Below are positions 32,656 through 45,300 of a stretch of DNA of 64,000 nucleotides, piece after piece. This DNA is from Buddleja alternifolia (lineage: Eukaryota; Streptophyta; Magnoliopsida; Lamiales; Scrophulariaceae). Where the stretch lies: assembly GCA_019426215.1 (NCBI GenBank), contig CM033402.1, positions 5,953,246-6,017,245 on the forward strand. The letters are read 5' to 3'. The translations under genes were made by a program, and so were the position numbers. The stretch's first letter is position 1; every line of letters begins with the position of its first letter. The notes beneath the pieces were generated by a model. That model saw only the letters and a program-made list of their open reading frames with translations, was not told the origin of the DNA and made no database searches.

Positions 32656-35600
32656 ATGGATCCCCCCACTGAGCAAGATGGTAATGGAGCTGCTCCGGAA
32701 GCACTGCCCCCTCCTCCACCTGTTCCTCCAAATGTTACTCCAATCAAAGTTGAATCTGAAACCGCCTTGAAAAAAGTGTTCCGTGCACCAATGGCTAGGC
32801 GCAGCCTCGGAACCAAAGGAAATAAGGTTCCTATTCTTACCAATCACTTCAAAGTAAATGTCAAGAATGTCGATGGACACTTCTTCCACTACAGTGTACG
32901 TCTCCAAATACAACATCTTCTCCTTTCTATTCCATCTCATTTTGTTTGATCACTTATGCTGGATTATAACATTCACTTTAATCTGTAGGTTGCCCTTTTT
33001 TATGAAGATGGTCGTCCCGTTGATGGCAAGGGTGTTGGTAGAAAAGTGCTTGACCGAGTCCATGAGACATACAATAGTGAGTTGGCAGGCAAAGAATTTG
33101 CTTATGATGGAGAGAAGAGCTTATTTACTGTTGGTGCACTTCCAAGGAACAAACTCGAGTTTACTGTTGTGCTTGATGATGTTATCTCGAGCAGGTGTAT
33201 ATGATGTTTACTTTGTTTTAACTTGTTTCTGTTTTACTGTTATTATTTTGTCTTCTTACACATTGTTGGTTGTATTCAGGAACAATGGAAATGCCAGCCC
33301 TGGAAGTCCTAATGACAGTGACAAGAAGAGGTTAAGGCGCCCTTATCAGTCTAAGACCTTCAAAGTGGAGATAAGTTTTGCTGCCAAAATCCCTATGCAG
33401 GCCATTGCAAATGCTTTACGAGGCCAGGAATCTGAAAACTCTCAAGAAGCTTTACGGGTTTTGGATATCATTTTAAGACAGCATGCTGCAAAGCAGTAAG
33501 TTAATGCATGGTCATTAAAATCTTACTCATTGGATATATAATTTGTCTTGTAATGTACCTAGACATTCCCTGCATGAGACCCTAACTACAAAAAAATCCC
33601 GAGATTTGAGAAATTACCATAGCTTCCCCTGTCAGTAAAAATTAATTACAAATCTGGCCCGTATCAGGAAAAACTCATTACACTTTTACCCCCATTACCC
33701 TTTTTTGTAGTTATCAGGACAGGGGGTGGGTGTCTTGGTAACTTGCAAAACCCAGGGTTTTGTGATAATTAAACATTAAGTGTGGGGGTGTGCATGTAAT
33801 TATCCCTACCTCATAATATGTTTAATGTCAGGGGTTGCCTGCTGGTGCGTCAATCTTTTTTTCATAATGATCCGAAGAACTTCGCTGATGTTGGAGGCGG
33901 TGTTCTTGGTTGCCGAGGTTTTCATTCGAGCTTCAGGACCACCCAGAGTGGCTTATCTCTGAACATTGGTAATGTTTGGTTATTGCTTTTATGTTTTCCG
34001 CTAATTATTTCGGTGATAGATTACTGTTTGACCTTTCATTTTGGTGTTATTTATTATAACACACCGACTGGCTGTTTCAATACTTTCAGATGTATCGACA
34101 ACCATGATTATCCAGCCTGGTTGTGTGGCTGAATTTCTGGTTGCCAATCAAAATGTAAGAGATCCATTCTCAGTTGACTGGGCAAAGGTAAGAAGATAGC
34201 CCTTGTAGATATTCTGTTAGGATTGAAAATACAATATTTTTATTGATGTAAAACTTTCTGATTGCAAACAAAATTTTCTACAATTTTAATATATCAGGCC
34301 AAACGTACACTTAAGAATTTGAGGGTGAAGACAAGCCCCACTAACCAAGAATACAAAATAACTGGATTAAGTGAGAGGACTTGCAGGGAGCAGACGTATG
34401 TGTTCTCTTCTGCTGAAATTTTTTATCTACCTTAAATTTTCTCCGCCCTTTGTTTTCCATATCTTGACATGTTTAATGTAGTTTTTTTCTTGAAAATCTT
34501 GTAGATTCACACTAAAGCAGAAAAGCAAGGATGGGGATGGTGAATTCGAAACAACAGAAGTGACGGTCTATGACTACTTTGTCAACCACCGTAATATTAA
34601 TTTGCGTTTTTCTGCTGATTTGCCGTGCATCAATGTTGGAAAGCCAAAACGTCCAACTTTCTTCCCAATTGAGGTGAAACTGCGATCTTAACTCAATTTG
34701 CTTTAAAACAATGTTTCTTTTTATTTTTTTGCTTGTTTGCAATTTTACTGATTCTATACTTGTATTTAGCTGTGTTCCTTGGTCTCCCTGCAACGCTACA
34801 CAAAAGCTCTCTCGACTTTCCAGAGGTCCTCTCTGGTAGAGAAATCACGACAAAAGCCACAAGAGAGAATGTCGGTTTTGAGTAATGTATGTTTCCTCCT
34901 TTCAGAGATTTCTCTAGCTTGTTATGTTTGTTGGAAACATTCTTATATGCACCAAGTATCGTGTACTGATTGCTTATGTGGCATCATCTGAACCCTTTGG
35001 TCTTCGTAGAAGAATTTACATATGTTTTGTTCACTCAGCTGCTTCTTGGTTGTGGCAGGCTTTGAAAATCAATAACTATGACGCGGAGCCCATGCTTCGT
35101 GCTTGTGGGGTTTCTATCAGTAATACCTTTACTCAGGTTGAAGGGCGTGTTCTGCAAGCCCCAAAAGTATGTGTTTAAAATGTAGAATTGCGTATTTTCA
35201 AATACAGATTTCGGTTTTCTTGTGATCTTGAATTTTTATGTTAACTGAAAAGCTGTTGCTGACCCGTATTACATCTTAATGCAGCTTAAAGTGGGTAATG
35301 GAGACGATCTGTTTACTCGAAATGGACGATGGAACTTCAACAACAAGGTCTTTACTGAAAAAACCTGTAACTTCTAATTTGATATAAATTTAGTTCCCTC
35401 TCTGTATTTCTAAGAAACCATTGATATGTTTTGACAGAGACTTGCTGATGCTTGTAAGATAGAACGCTGGGCTGTTGTAAACTTCTCAGCCCGCTGCGAT
35501 GCTCGTAATCTTGTCAGAGAATTGATGAAAGTTGGTGAAATGAAAGGAGTTGTATGTTCTTCCATCTCTCTCTATACCTATCCTCTGTTTGGATCAAGGA

Positions 35601-38600
35601 TTTTAACGAGTAAGATGTAAAATGAATTGAAAAGGTATAAGTAAAAGTGCGAAGGTCACTTCAAATAATTGAAGCAGAATATTTTTGCTAAAGTCTAAGG
35701 TCCAAACACAGCTTTACTTTTTTCTGCATGAAAATATTTGGTAAACCATTGTAATTTACATATCAGAAAGTGGAAGATCCGTTTGACATTTTTGAAGAAA
35801 GTGCCCAGTTCAGAAGAGCTCCTCCCGTTGTTAGGGTTGAGAAAATGTTTGAAGAGGTACAATCAAAGCTTCCCGGTCCACCAAAGTTCCTTCTGTGCTT
35901 GCTTCCGGAAAGGAAAAACTGCGACCTTTACGGTGAGTGTGACTGTGATTCATTTATTTCCATTACTGTATCTTCCAATTGAACAATAAAGAAGACGAAT
36001 CTCTGAGTATGTTTATTAAATGAACTAAAATTTTAAAGGCCCGTGGAAGCGGAAAAACTTGTCGGATTTTGGAGTTGTTACTCAGTGCCTTTCGCCTACA
36101 CGTGTTAACGACCAGTATCTAACCAATCTCCTGCTAAAGATAAATGCAAAGGTTGGATGCATTCACGATTGTTAGATTTTGCATCTGGGCTTTCTTGTAT
36201 CTTCATTTCCTGATAGTATTATTCCATGACAGCTTGGTGGGTTGAACTCAATGTTAGCTGGTGAGATTTCACCTTCAATTCCAGTGATATCTAAGGTTCC
36301 CACCCTAATTCTTGGGATGGATGTGTCACATGGCTCACCTGGCCAGTCTGATGTCCCTTCAATTGCTGCGGTTAAGTGCTCCCTGTTCCTTTTTTTAATT
36401 AAAGAAAATATAGTTTCTAATTTACATTTTCGAATTTATAATTGACATTTCTTATCAACGAATAAAAAGTTAGGGATATAAATGTACACCCCCTCACGTA
36501 TTGGGTAATTACCACGAGATCCCTGTGGTTTTGCAAATTACCTAGATACTAGATACACCTGTGGCTTTGCAAATTACCAAGATACTCATGAGGCTTTGCA
36601 AATTACCAAGATACTCCTGAGGTTTTGCAAATTACCAAGATACCACTTGAGAATTGTAATTTGCATTTTACTGGGTGAAATTGTGATATGCTTTTAGTGA
36701 CAGGGAGGTTATGGTAATTTCTTAAACCTTGGGGTGTTTCTCAATTAGGGAATCATGCAGCAGGGGTTTCTATGAAATTTTTTAAATTACTTATCCTCCC
36801 TTTTTTTGTTCTGCACTTGTTTTTGCTTAATTAATCAGGTGGTTAGCTCGAGGCATTGGCCATCTATTTCTCGTTACAGAGCATGTGTCCGCACTCAGTC
36901 TCCTAAACTTGAAATGATAGATTCTCTATACAAACGTGTCTCAGACACTGAAGATGATGGCATTATCAGGTGAAACTTTTGCTTAAATCGAAGTATTTTC
37001 AGTACTTCTAAAATTTTTCATGTAGGAAAAGTAAAGTTCTTGATGTACTTGTAAGTTGAGACCGTTAACCTAAATATCTTTACTTCTCCATCAATTACAG
37101 GGAACTTCTGGTAGATTTCTATACTAGTTCTCAGAAACGCAAGCCTGACCAAATTATCATCTTCAGGTAATTGTTCAAGCCAACATCTGTCACCCAGCAA
37201 AATAAATGATGAATTGAGTTGAAGAAATTAGAAAATGTGTGTTGGTGCATGTTTTTTTTGGAGTAATCTGTCTATCGTGGGTCCCACCTGGTTGTGATTG
37301 ATCTTAAGAATGACTGGTTCTCTTGTATAAAATAGTTAATTATCAGAATTTTTTTATATTTGGTAATAATGTTTATAACCCTTTTGCTTATTCCTGATCA
37401 TTCACTTGTACCTATTTTCAGAGATGGTGTCAGTGAATCACAATTCAATCAAGTCCTGAACATTGAACTAAATCAAATCATAGAGGTCTCTGCCCTTTCC
37501 AGTTTATTGCTATGAAGTCTAAAGATCTTAGTTTTTTCGGTTTACTATAACCATGGATGTCTCTATTTTTGCAGGCTTGCAAGTTCCTTGATGAGACATG
37601 GTCACCTAAATTTGTGGTGATTATTGCACAGAAAAATCACCACACCAAATTTTTTCAACCAAATTCTCCTGATAATGTGCAGCCAGGTGATATATTTTTC
37701 CTTATCTTTTCCATATTTATTTAGCGATTGCAATTTCCTAAATAAAAGATGGACGGTTGTGAATTGCTCTAATATTATCTTTACGGTATTGGTTTTCAGG
37801 GACAATAATAGATAACAAAGTTTGTCATCCCAGGAACAATGACTTTTACTTGTGTGCACACGCCGGGATGATTGTAAGAATTTTTCGTTTTCTAAGCTCT
37901 CATTATCTATTTATTTAAATTTCATCAGGCATTAACGAGTTTTCATTTCCAAATTTCTTCATTTGTAATTGTTCAATTATGATTTATTTGATCTATTATG
38001 CATACATCTTGATGAGACTACATTTCATTTTCCACACTTTCAGAGAAATAGCTCTCGTGTCTCTGTGAGACGAGACATATCATAAAACTCTGACATTTTA
38101 TGTCATTTTTTGTAGGGAACTACGAGACCAACACATTATCATGTCCTTTACGATGAAGTTGGTTTCTCAGCAGATGATTTGCAGGAAGTTGTGCATTCCC
38201 TGTCATACGTGTAAGTGGACCATTGATTGAAACGAGAACCTAATTCCTGAACTTGTCAATTTTGAGATTTGTTTTAAAATTTCTCGTGCTTTTTATGTTG
38301 CAGGTACCAGCGTAGCACCACTGCCATTTCTGTTGGTAATTACGAAACTTCAAATTTATGCTTGGTTTTTGTTTTTCTGAATAAAGTTGGTTTTTGTTTG
38401 AATTGGAGGGGTTTTAGGATTACTTAACATAATAACAAATCCATATAACTTTCAAATACCATTGTCCCGTTTGTTTCGTTTTCTAAAACCATTCTGTTTT
38501 CTGGATCACTGGTAGGAAAATTACACCTACAATTCATTCTCCAACCAAAAACAACTTTTTTTCAACTTCACTTCTACTTGTCCCTATATAATTTACCTTT

Positions 38601-39028
38601 CAATTTATACATCTATCAGTTCATTCTTAATTATAAACAAACAACTATATTTGAATTTGAATCCTTTAGTACTCATTTAAAGTTATTTTCTCGATTGTTA
38701 TGACGAATTTGTAATCTATTTGATACTAGGATCATTTAAAATTCTCTACTCCCCTTCCAATCCAAACACATCCTTAGTTAGTTTGGACTTAACTTTTTTT
38801 GTCTATCAACATTTATAATTTTGTCTTCTATTTCTTATGTGGAAATCTGCAGTTGCCCCTATATGCTACGCCCACTTGGCAGCCACTCAGTTAGGCCAAT
38901 GGATGAAATTTGAAGATACATCCGAGACATCATCCAGCCACAACGGGGCTGCACCCAACGGAGCTCCACCTGTCCCCCCAATGCCTAAACTGCAGGAGAA
39001 CGTGCGCAACTCTATGTTTTTCTGTTGA
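32656..39028 (+). CDS. AGO4: ARGONAUTE 4, RNA-directed DNA methylation effector
   Basis: AGO4 binds 24-nt siRNAs in the nucleus and, with Pol V transcripts, directs DNA methylation. The 22 coding exons sum to 2733 bp and encode 910 aa (Arabidopsis AGO4 is 924): 32656-32895, 32989-33194, 33280-33495, 33832-33968, 34090-34187, 34298-34395, 34505-34673, 34770-34886, 35059-35166, 35285-35347, 35438-35551, 35767-35932, 36039-36151, 36233-36370, 36839-36969, 37101-37166, 37422-37485, 37575-37686, 37800-37873, 38116-38210, 38304-38335, 38853-39028. N domain, PAZ (about 270-380) and PIWI (about 555-865) are intact. Slicer residues D645 (GMDVSHG), D728 (FRDGVSE) and H860 (CYAHLAA) are present. AGO4-clade marks are RRP in the linker, [14 protein letters not shown], and the end NSMFFC. 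Introns 3, 11, 14 and 21 hold MITEs. Start: MDPPTEQDG, after the 5' UTR intron. Confidence 0.96.
33553..33812. mobile_element. Inverted-repeat element, AATTAC family, in AGO4 intron 3
   Basis: The left arm has CATGAGACCCTAACTAC and GAAATTACCATAGCTTCCCC. The right arm reverse complement has ATTACATGCACACCCCCAC and AAGTTACCAAGACACCC. It matches the copies in LARP1 introns in order and orientation. Boundaries are approximate. Confidence 0.65.
35583..35711. mobile_element. Short MITE in AGO4 intron 11
   Basis: The left end CTCTGTTTGGATCAAGGAT and right reverse complement CTGTGTTTGGACCTTAGAC are inverted ends of a 129-bp AT-rich element. No flanking duplication identified. Confidence 0.5.
36464..36770. 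mobile_element. AATTAC-family element in AGO4 intron 14, with internal repeats
   Basis: A family copy (CCCCCTCACGTATTGGGTAA at left, ATGGTAATTTCTTAAACC at right) expanded by about four copies of a 29-bp unit (GAGGCTTTGCAAATTACC, then AAGATACTC..) at 36525-36650. Confidence 0.65.
38460..38780. mobile_element. Putative MITE in the last AGO4 intron
   Basis: Shares ordered blocks with the element at 10165-10520 (TTCAACTTCACTTCTACTTG, CCCTATATAATTTACC). The ends GTTTGTTTCGTTTTC and the reverse complement GGATGTGTTTGGATTGG are loosely inverted. Confidence 0.45.
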
Positions 39029-39941
39029 GGCTGAGCCCACGAGCCGGTCTCTATTTATCTAGGAATAGTATTTATCGACTAGGCTGTAAGTATTTTGCCG
39101 GTGACTATGTTTGATGCTAATGCTATGGTAGCTGTCTGATGGCAGAACTTGTGACATCTAAGTCTGCCTTAGTATGTTAAGTTAAACCAGGTTGGTCTTC
39201 TGTGCACTCTTTTGGATTTTGCTCTCGTGTGTCTCGTGACTTTGACTGCATGGAAGCTACTGTTTGCTTTGGCATCTTTTGCCTTGGCTGGAAACTTGGG
39301 TTCTTCTAAATTATGCATCAGTATTGGATTAGATATGGTTAATTATGTTTTAATCCATTTTACATTGGTGTATTGAAGTTGACTGCGATCCATCTTGACT
39401 GATTGTGGTCGAGTGTCATGTCTTTAGCTTTCTACATGAAAATTTTGAGTTCAAACTTTTAATGCTGTTGACTCGCGTTTGGCTGGCTTACCAGCTTATG
39501 TTGCTTGATCCGGCAGGGGTTGTGACTTATTTTCTAGCGTGTTAGTGTGCTATTGTGTTCAGGTTGCAGTGCGTTTTGGCAAAACGATTTAGGTTCTTTT
39601 TATTGGGGTAGTTGAGTGGACACCATAGGTTTTTACTCGATCCAACCTTTTAATTATGGAAATAAGAAAATGAAAGCATTAGTGGGTCGAAGCCTTGAAG
39701 GTCTTAGATGCTCTTGCACGTGGTAAGAAACTATTTATACGAAAATTGGGTAAAGATCTTTATATTTGTGGAGTCACCAAGTCTATAACCCTGCAAGTGA
39801 AACAACTGGGTAAAGATTATTGGGTTTTTTCACAGCTGTAAAATATCTAATATTTTGTCAAGGAACACTATTGAAAATTTTAGAACTCAAAGCGACATAC
39901 AGATTTATAGTGACAAAATAATAAAAAAAGAGGAAAATTAC

Positions 39942-40538
39942 TGGAAAAAAACCTTAAAAAAGAGAAAATTACTAAAATAACCTCAAAAATAATTATTTGT
40001 ATCCAAAAAATTCATGACATTTTTTTTTTCAAACTTAAAAACCCATTTTACAAAATTTTCATTCAAAAAACCCAAAATTTGGGATTAGCAATTTTCTGGA
40101 CTAAATTATCCACATAAGTTAAAAGTTGATTTTTTATTTTCAATTTTTTCCAATCTATAAATGGTTACAATACGAATTTTGTCTTTCAATATTAAATATT
40201 TAATTGTTTTTATATAATTAATTTTTTATTTTAACATGATAATTGTCTAAAATAATTTTTATTTAAAATTTTAAGTAAATTAAAAAATCTGAAAAATTAG
40301 AATTACAGTATCGTTATTAATATTGAAATTTTAAATAAATAAATTTATATACTAAACTAAAGTTGATTAATTTTTGATCTAGAAAACTAAGGGTAATTAA
40401 GCCATATATTTATTAATCCTAAATATTGGGTTTTTGGAATGAAAAGTGGGTGGAATGAAGTTTTTGGATTGAAAAATATTATTATGAGTTTTTTAATATA
40501 AAATTTTATTTTAAGGGGTTTTTAGTAATTTTCTTTTA
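39942..40538. mobile_element. ~600-bp long-TIR element (copy A)
   Basis: The left end AAAATTACTAAAATAACCTC and right end GGGGTTTTTAGTAATTTTC are inverted. Matching inner arms (ATCCAAAAAATTCATGA and CATTCAAAAAACCC at left; TTTGGATTGAAAAATATTAT and GGGTTTTTGGAATGAAAAG at right) extend roughly 130 bp. Copy B is at 54975-55586 and a left-half copy C at 61371-61720. No coding capacity. Confidence 0.65.
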
Positions 40539-40799
40539 ATAAAAAAAAAGTTTGTTTATGCTGTTTGAGCATGTCCATTATAACATTTTATTGTTTTCAA
40601 GAAACCAAGTTTTAATAACGGCCTAATATATAATGACCAATTGCTACTGGCAATATTGAAGAAATTAAAACTACAGAGGTTTGGAAGTCTATTTACATGC
40701 ATGCCTATGTACAATTATTAGAAGTTTTACTGAAATTATGAATGAAATGCTTTTTGAAATCCATAAAGTAGAACTACAAGCTACAGTTATTTTTTAAAA

Positions 40800-41110
40800 A
40801 TAAATTAATACTTAACTCGAAATAAATCATTTTAAAAACATTAAATTATTCGATACTTGACTCGAAATCAATCATCAAACTTGTTCGTGGTCGGTCTGTT
40901 AACATAACAAACCAAATATGCCATTCTTTTTGTGTTTGATAAATTTGAGGTTCGAATAAATATATAAAATATAATATGAAAAAATGAATAGACCTGTTAG
41001 ATTTCGACTCGTGTTCATCTCAATTCTCAATTATAGTTTATTTGAATTCGGTACATTTACCAATCAAACCAAACTCAAACACCGATGTTATTTATTAATA
41101 TTTAAAATAA
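40800..41110. repeat. Dispersed CTCGAAC-type repeat, copy 6
   Basis: Contains ACTTGACTCGAAATCAATC, GATTTCGACTCGTG and AACCAAACTCAAACACC in family style; strongly decayed. Confidence 0.35.
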
Positions 41111-41770
41111 TGATAAATAATATAATCGGCTTGATTCGATTTACACTAGGAACAACTACTTAATTTTCTTTTGGAACTTGGAAACATAAGTTTTTTTATC
41201 TTATTTTTATTTGAGATAATCGGTTTCATGAATCAACTACTTTTGAGAATCAACTACTATTTAAGATAATCGATTACATATATAAACTATATCATGAATA
41301 TAAATAAATAAACAATCAATCAACACATAACGTTAAAATAATTTACAACAGCTACTAATTACCAATAAAATAGAGAACCAATACTAATGTACAACATCCA
41401 TCAATTATCGGAAATCCACCATGTGTGGCGAGAGGGGAATAGGATTGTCTCAGACGCCTCGCCTTGGCCAAAACCGAACTACAACACAAGATGATGAATA
41501 TTACTTCGCCGAGTGTGGAAATTCGCCAATTCTTGGAAGACGATGAGGCCGACGTTACTTGGCCTAGATTAATGAATATACTCTCCGTGTTTGTCGGACT
41601 GGATATTAAGAGTACATCCCTTTATCAAAATAAAATAAAAAAAATTGTTTATCCATTATCAACGAATTGCCGTTGATAGTAGAATCTAAAACTTTGTGGG
41701 GCCTCAACTTCGACAATAGAGTAAGCCGAAAAAAATAAAATAAAAGTTACCTGAATAGCTATAGAAACAT

Positions 41771-41945
41771 GGTAATTCTATGGTGGATCGAGAGTGTTGC
41801 TCCTGATCCATTTTTCACAACACAAACACTTGTGATAAAATAATTTACGCAGGATAAATGGGTGTAAAAATCAACCCACTTATTTTAAATATATATTGTA
41901 AAATAAATAGAGAATAATATTCACGATCCACCTTAGAATTTTCCA
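41771..41945. mobile_element. 175-bp MITE related to 25618-25748
   Basis: The left end GGTAATTCTATGGTGGATCG and right reverse complement GGAAAATTCTAAGGTGGATC are inverted. It shares CCTGATCCATTTTTCAC and CCACTTATTTTAAA with the element at 25618. Flanks (TAGAAACAT and ATAAAACAT) are similar but not identical. Confidence 0.65.
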
Positions 41946-42021
41946 TAAAACATCAAACATGTGAAATTAAGCAAATCCATGAATAGAAATGGACAGATAT
42001 ATCGTATATCCATATCCCTAG

Positions 42022-42028
42022 TATAAAT
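42022..42028 (+). promoter_or_regulatory. TATA box of LARP1
   Basis: TATAAAT, 282 bp before the ATG. A start about 30 bp downstream would put the CT repeat (42076-42104) within the leader. Confidence 0.5.
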
Positions 42029-42168
42029 TGAACAATTTAGCATGTCACATCAACATTGGTCTCATAGTTTTACAACCCTAGTCTCTCTCTCTCTCTCTCT
42101 CTCTCATCTTCTCTCACTCCAACATACACACACTTCTTCCTCCTCTTGTCACAGCCTCCATCTCCCTC

Positions 42169-42189
42169 ATGCTCCGGCCACTCCGGTAG
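42169..42189 (+). CDS. Short upstream ORF in LARP1 leader
   Basis: ATG at 42169 encodes six residues (MLRPLR) before TAG. It lies 115 nt upstream of the LARP1 start, in a leader that begins with a long CT tract. Confidence 0.35.
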   Translation: MLRPLR

Positions 42190-42303
42190 AACCGCCGCCA
42201 CGCCGTCGAAATCACACAATTTTCAGTTCTGAACATCCGTTCGTAGTTCTTCATCCGATAATTTCACTAATTTCACCGGAATATATATAGATTATACATA
42301 AGT

Positions 42304-45300
42304 ATGGGGATTGGGGACAATGACGGTGGTGGTGGTGATCGGAATGATAATCACGGTGACGTCGTTTGTGGCGAGCCGCCTAAGTCGCCGTGGAAGACTT
42401 CCGCCGCCGCTTCGCAGGTGATTGGCGCTGATTCGAAGTCATGGCCGGCGCTGTCAGATGCGCAGCCGCGGCCAAGGAGTAATGTGAATGTGGAATCCAA
42501 CTCCACCGCGTCGCCTCCGCCTCCGCCGCCGCCGCGTGTTGAGAGTGATGGTTGTGGTGCTCCTCCGGCGGGTCCTGCGACGGCGCAGGTGAGTTCGGTT
42601 GATTTTGGTTACTTTTGGATTTTGATTTTTTAAATTAGTTATTTTGTTACTTTATTTGTGAATGCAGCTGGTGTTTGCGTTTGGTTTTCCTTTAAGGTGG
42701 TTGAAGTTTGTGGTTTAACTTTCTTAATGAGCGTGTGTGTATATATATATATATATATAATATGTGTGTGTGTTGTGTCACGAGGTAGACAAGTTAAATA
42801 ACAGAAATAGAATGAAATATTTTGAAATCAATTGAGTTTGATTGGGAAAGATTGACGGATGTTTAATGTGAATAATTTTTTTTATTTCAAAATATTGTGT
42901 AATTTTAATTGATATATCTTTTTTTTTACTGCCTACTACTGCATTTATTGTATCTTTATGCATATGTGTGCCATCACTAATTGCCGAAATGGTTTCATAT
43001 TTTGGACACTTGGTCATGGAGTCTAGAATTGGAAAAAGTGTGTATTTTTCCAGATTCTGAGAATGGGTTCCACAATATTGTAGTTGTTTTTATGGGATAC
43101 CAGAAACATGTTGAAAAAGAATACCGGTACTCTTATGTGTTGTCAATTCATTGTGTCATTCACGTGCTGTTTAGCAATATATATAACAAGATAAAGAACT
43201 CGTTAATCATTTTTGGACCTGAGCCTCCATGTTGGGAAAGGAAAATCGAAATGCTTTCTAACGGGTCCTAATGCATCAAAGTTGATTACATGAAGGATTG
43301 TTCTGCATGTGTCTTGTAGACCTAGGATCAGGAATATGTGTTGTTATATACCTCTCTCGATTTCACATGCCATGTTAGTCCTTTAATTATGTGATTTGAG
43401 TTTTTGAAATGCCACCAAGTATGTTTCTTTGCCTTTGGTGTTGCCATTATGTTTTGTCTTTTGAATTGAAACAGTTCCCTTATCTGAAATATCTCATTAC
43501 ATGGGGAAAGGGTAGATGAGCTTTTCCACATCAAATCCCACGTATGCTGTGGGCTGCAAATTTGCCCATCGATAATAAATTCACCTAATTAAATATACAC
43601 AATTTATTTTTAAAGTGTGTTTTTTTTTGGATTTCCAGGCTACAACTGAGCAGCAGAAGTTCCATGGACGTGGTAATACTAAATTTCCCCGTAGGCCCCA
43701 CTCTATGCATCAAAACAAAAATGCCCCTAAGCATGGCCCGAATGATGTACCTCCATTTCCTGTACCCATCACTTATTATCCACCACCATTTACCCAGGTT
43801 TTTCACCCAATGGTTCCCGTTCCACAAATTTCTGCCCCTGGTTATGCTTATCAATATTCTCCTGGACCTTTTCCAAGAGCTAATGCTCAAACAAGGAAGC
43901 CTGATAGTGATAAGTCAACACAAGCTTCTGTTGGAAGAAGGCCGAGTACAAAAGAACAAGGTGGCCAAATGAATAATTCGTGGAATAATCAACGACCATT
44001 TGCTTCTAACAACTCTTTTCATTTCCAACAAAGCGTGGGGCCAAGACATTACATCAGTCCTCCAATTTTTCCTCCTACAAGCTTTTCTGATGGAGCGAAC
44101 TTCCCAGGTATTTGAATCAAGTGCAAATGGAACTTTCTTAGTAAATGAAATAAGTATTATTAGCATTAAGATTTTTCTCCTTTTTTTTTTTCCTGTCATT
44201 TTTTCTTTGGTAATTTGCATTGACATTGCTAATAAGATCATCGTGATACAGGTCAACCAGGAGCTATCTGTTATTTACCTGTTCCTCCTCCAGGCTCTGT
44301 TAGAGTACCTTATCAACCGTATTTTGTTCCATATCCTTTGAACCCTGGACTTCCCATGCCCTCACCAGAAATAGCCTTGAAAGCGGACATTGTAAAGCAA
44401 ATTGAATATTATTTCAGGTAAATTTTCTAGGAGCAAGTAGATTGTAGATTTTTTTTTTTCCATTCATCTGTTGGAGCCTGGGGACATAGTTTTGTTTTAG
44501 CTGGGTAGTAATTACTCATAATGATTATTCTCAGTGATGGATGGTACTTCTGCCCATGAGCATGTCAATGTTTCTTTGGAACTTGTCATACGTAGGATGA
44601 TGTAATCACTAACGCAACTTCATATTAAAGTAAATACATGACAACTTGCAGATGCTGATGTGTATATGGAACTTTTTCAATTAATAGCATGTAATTAATA
44701 AAGCAACTTTAGTTCCAGCTAATAGATATCAAGTAACTGCTGAACCTTACCACTTTGACAGTGACGAGAATCTGCAGAATGATCGCTACTTGATTTCCTT
44801 GATGGATGACCATGGTTGGGTTTCTCTATCAATTATTGCCGACTTCAAAAGGGTAATGTTCCCACTGATTCTTTGTACTAATTATGTGTTTTCGAGATAC
44901 TAAGGAGGTCCAGCCCAAAACAAGATTTTGTGTTTGTTGGGGGGGGGGGGGGGGGTACATGGGGGGAGGAGGGTGAATTATTTAAAATTTGCTGCAAGTC
45001 CTTGTCTATTGAGCTTGATCAACCCATTCTTCTCTGTATGATAATTGTGGTACTGATTTTTTTCTAAAATTTGGAGTTTCAGGTTAAAAGAATGAACGTG
45101 CAGATACCATTTATTCTAGATGCATTGCTGGCTTCAGAGACTATTGAAGTGCAGGTTTGATGGTTTTCCTGTCTTGTAATCCTTGGTTGTTAAATACAAA
45201 GTTACCTTGTGTCTCTCCCTTGATACGGTTGAAAGTTCAATATCTGTAGGGTGAGAAGGTAAGGAGACGCGAAGAGTGGTCAAAGTGGATTCCAGCTCCT

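Larger units (their letters stand above)
39029..42021. other. AGO4 3' UTR and AGO4-LARP1 intergenic DNA
   Basis: AGO4 3' UTR probably occupies the first few hundred bases. The rest holds a ~600-bp long-inverted-repeat element, a CTCGAAC-type repeat and a MITE, annotated separately. No gene recognised; the ORF at 41464-41676 has no family match. Confidence 0.5.

Noticed and set aside
34512..34793. 93-aa minus-strand ORF over AGO4
   Set aside because: Antisense shadow of AGO4 exons 7-8; the sense strand has conserved PAZ sequence.
42042..42290. 82-codon ORF overlapping the LARP1 leader
   Set aside because: Its ATG lies at or before the expected transcription start (TATA box at 42022), and the product is a Ser/His translation of the CT tract.
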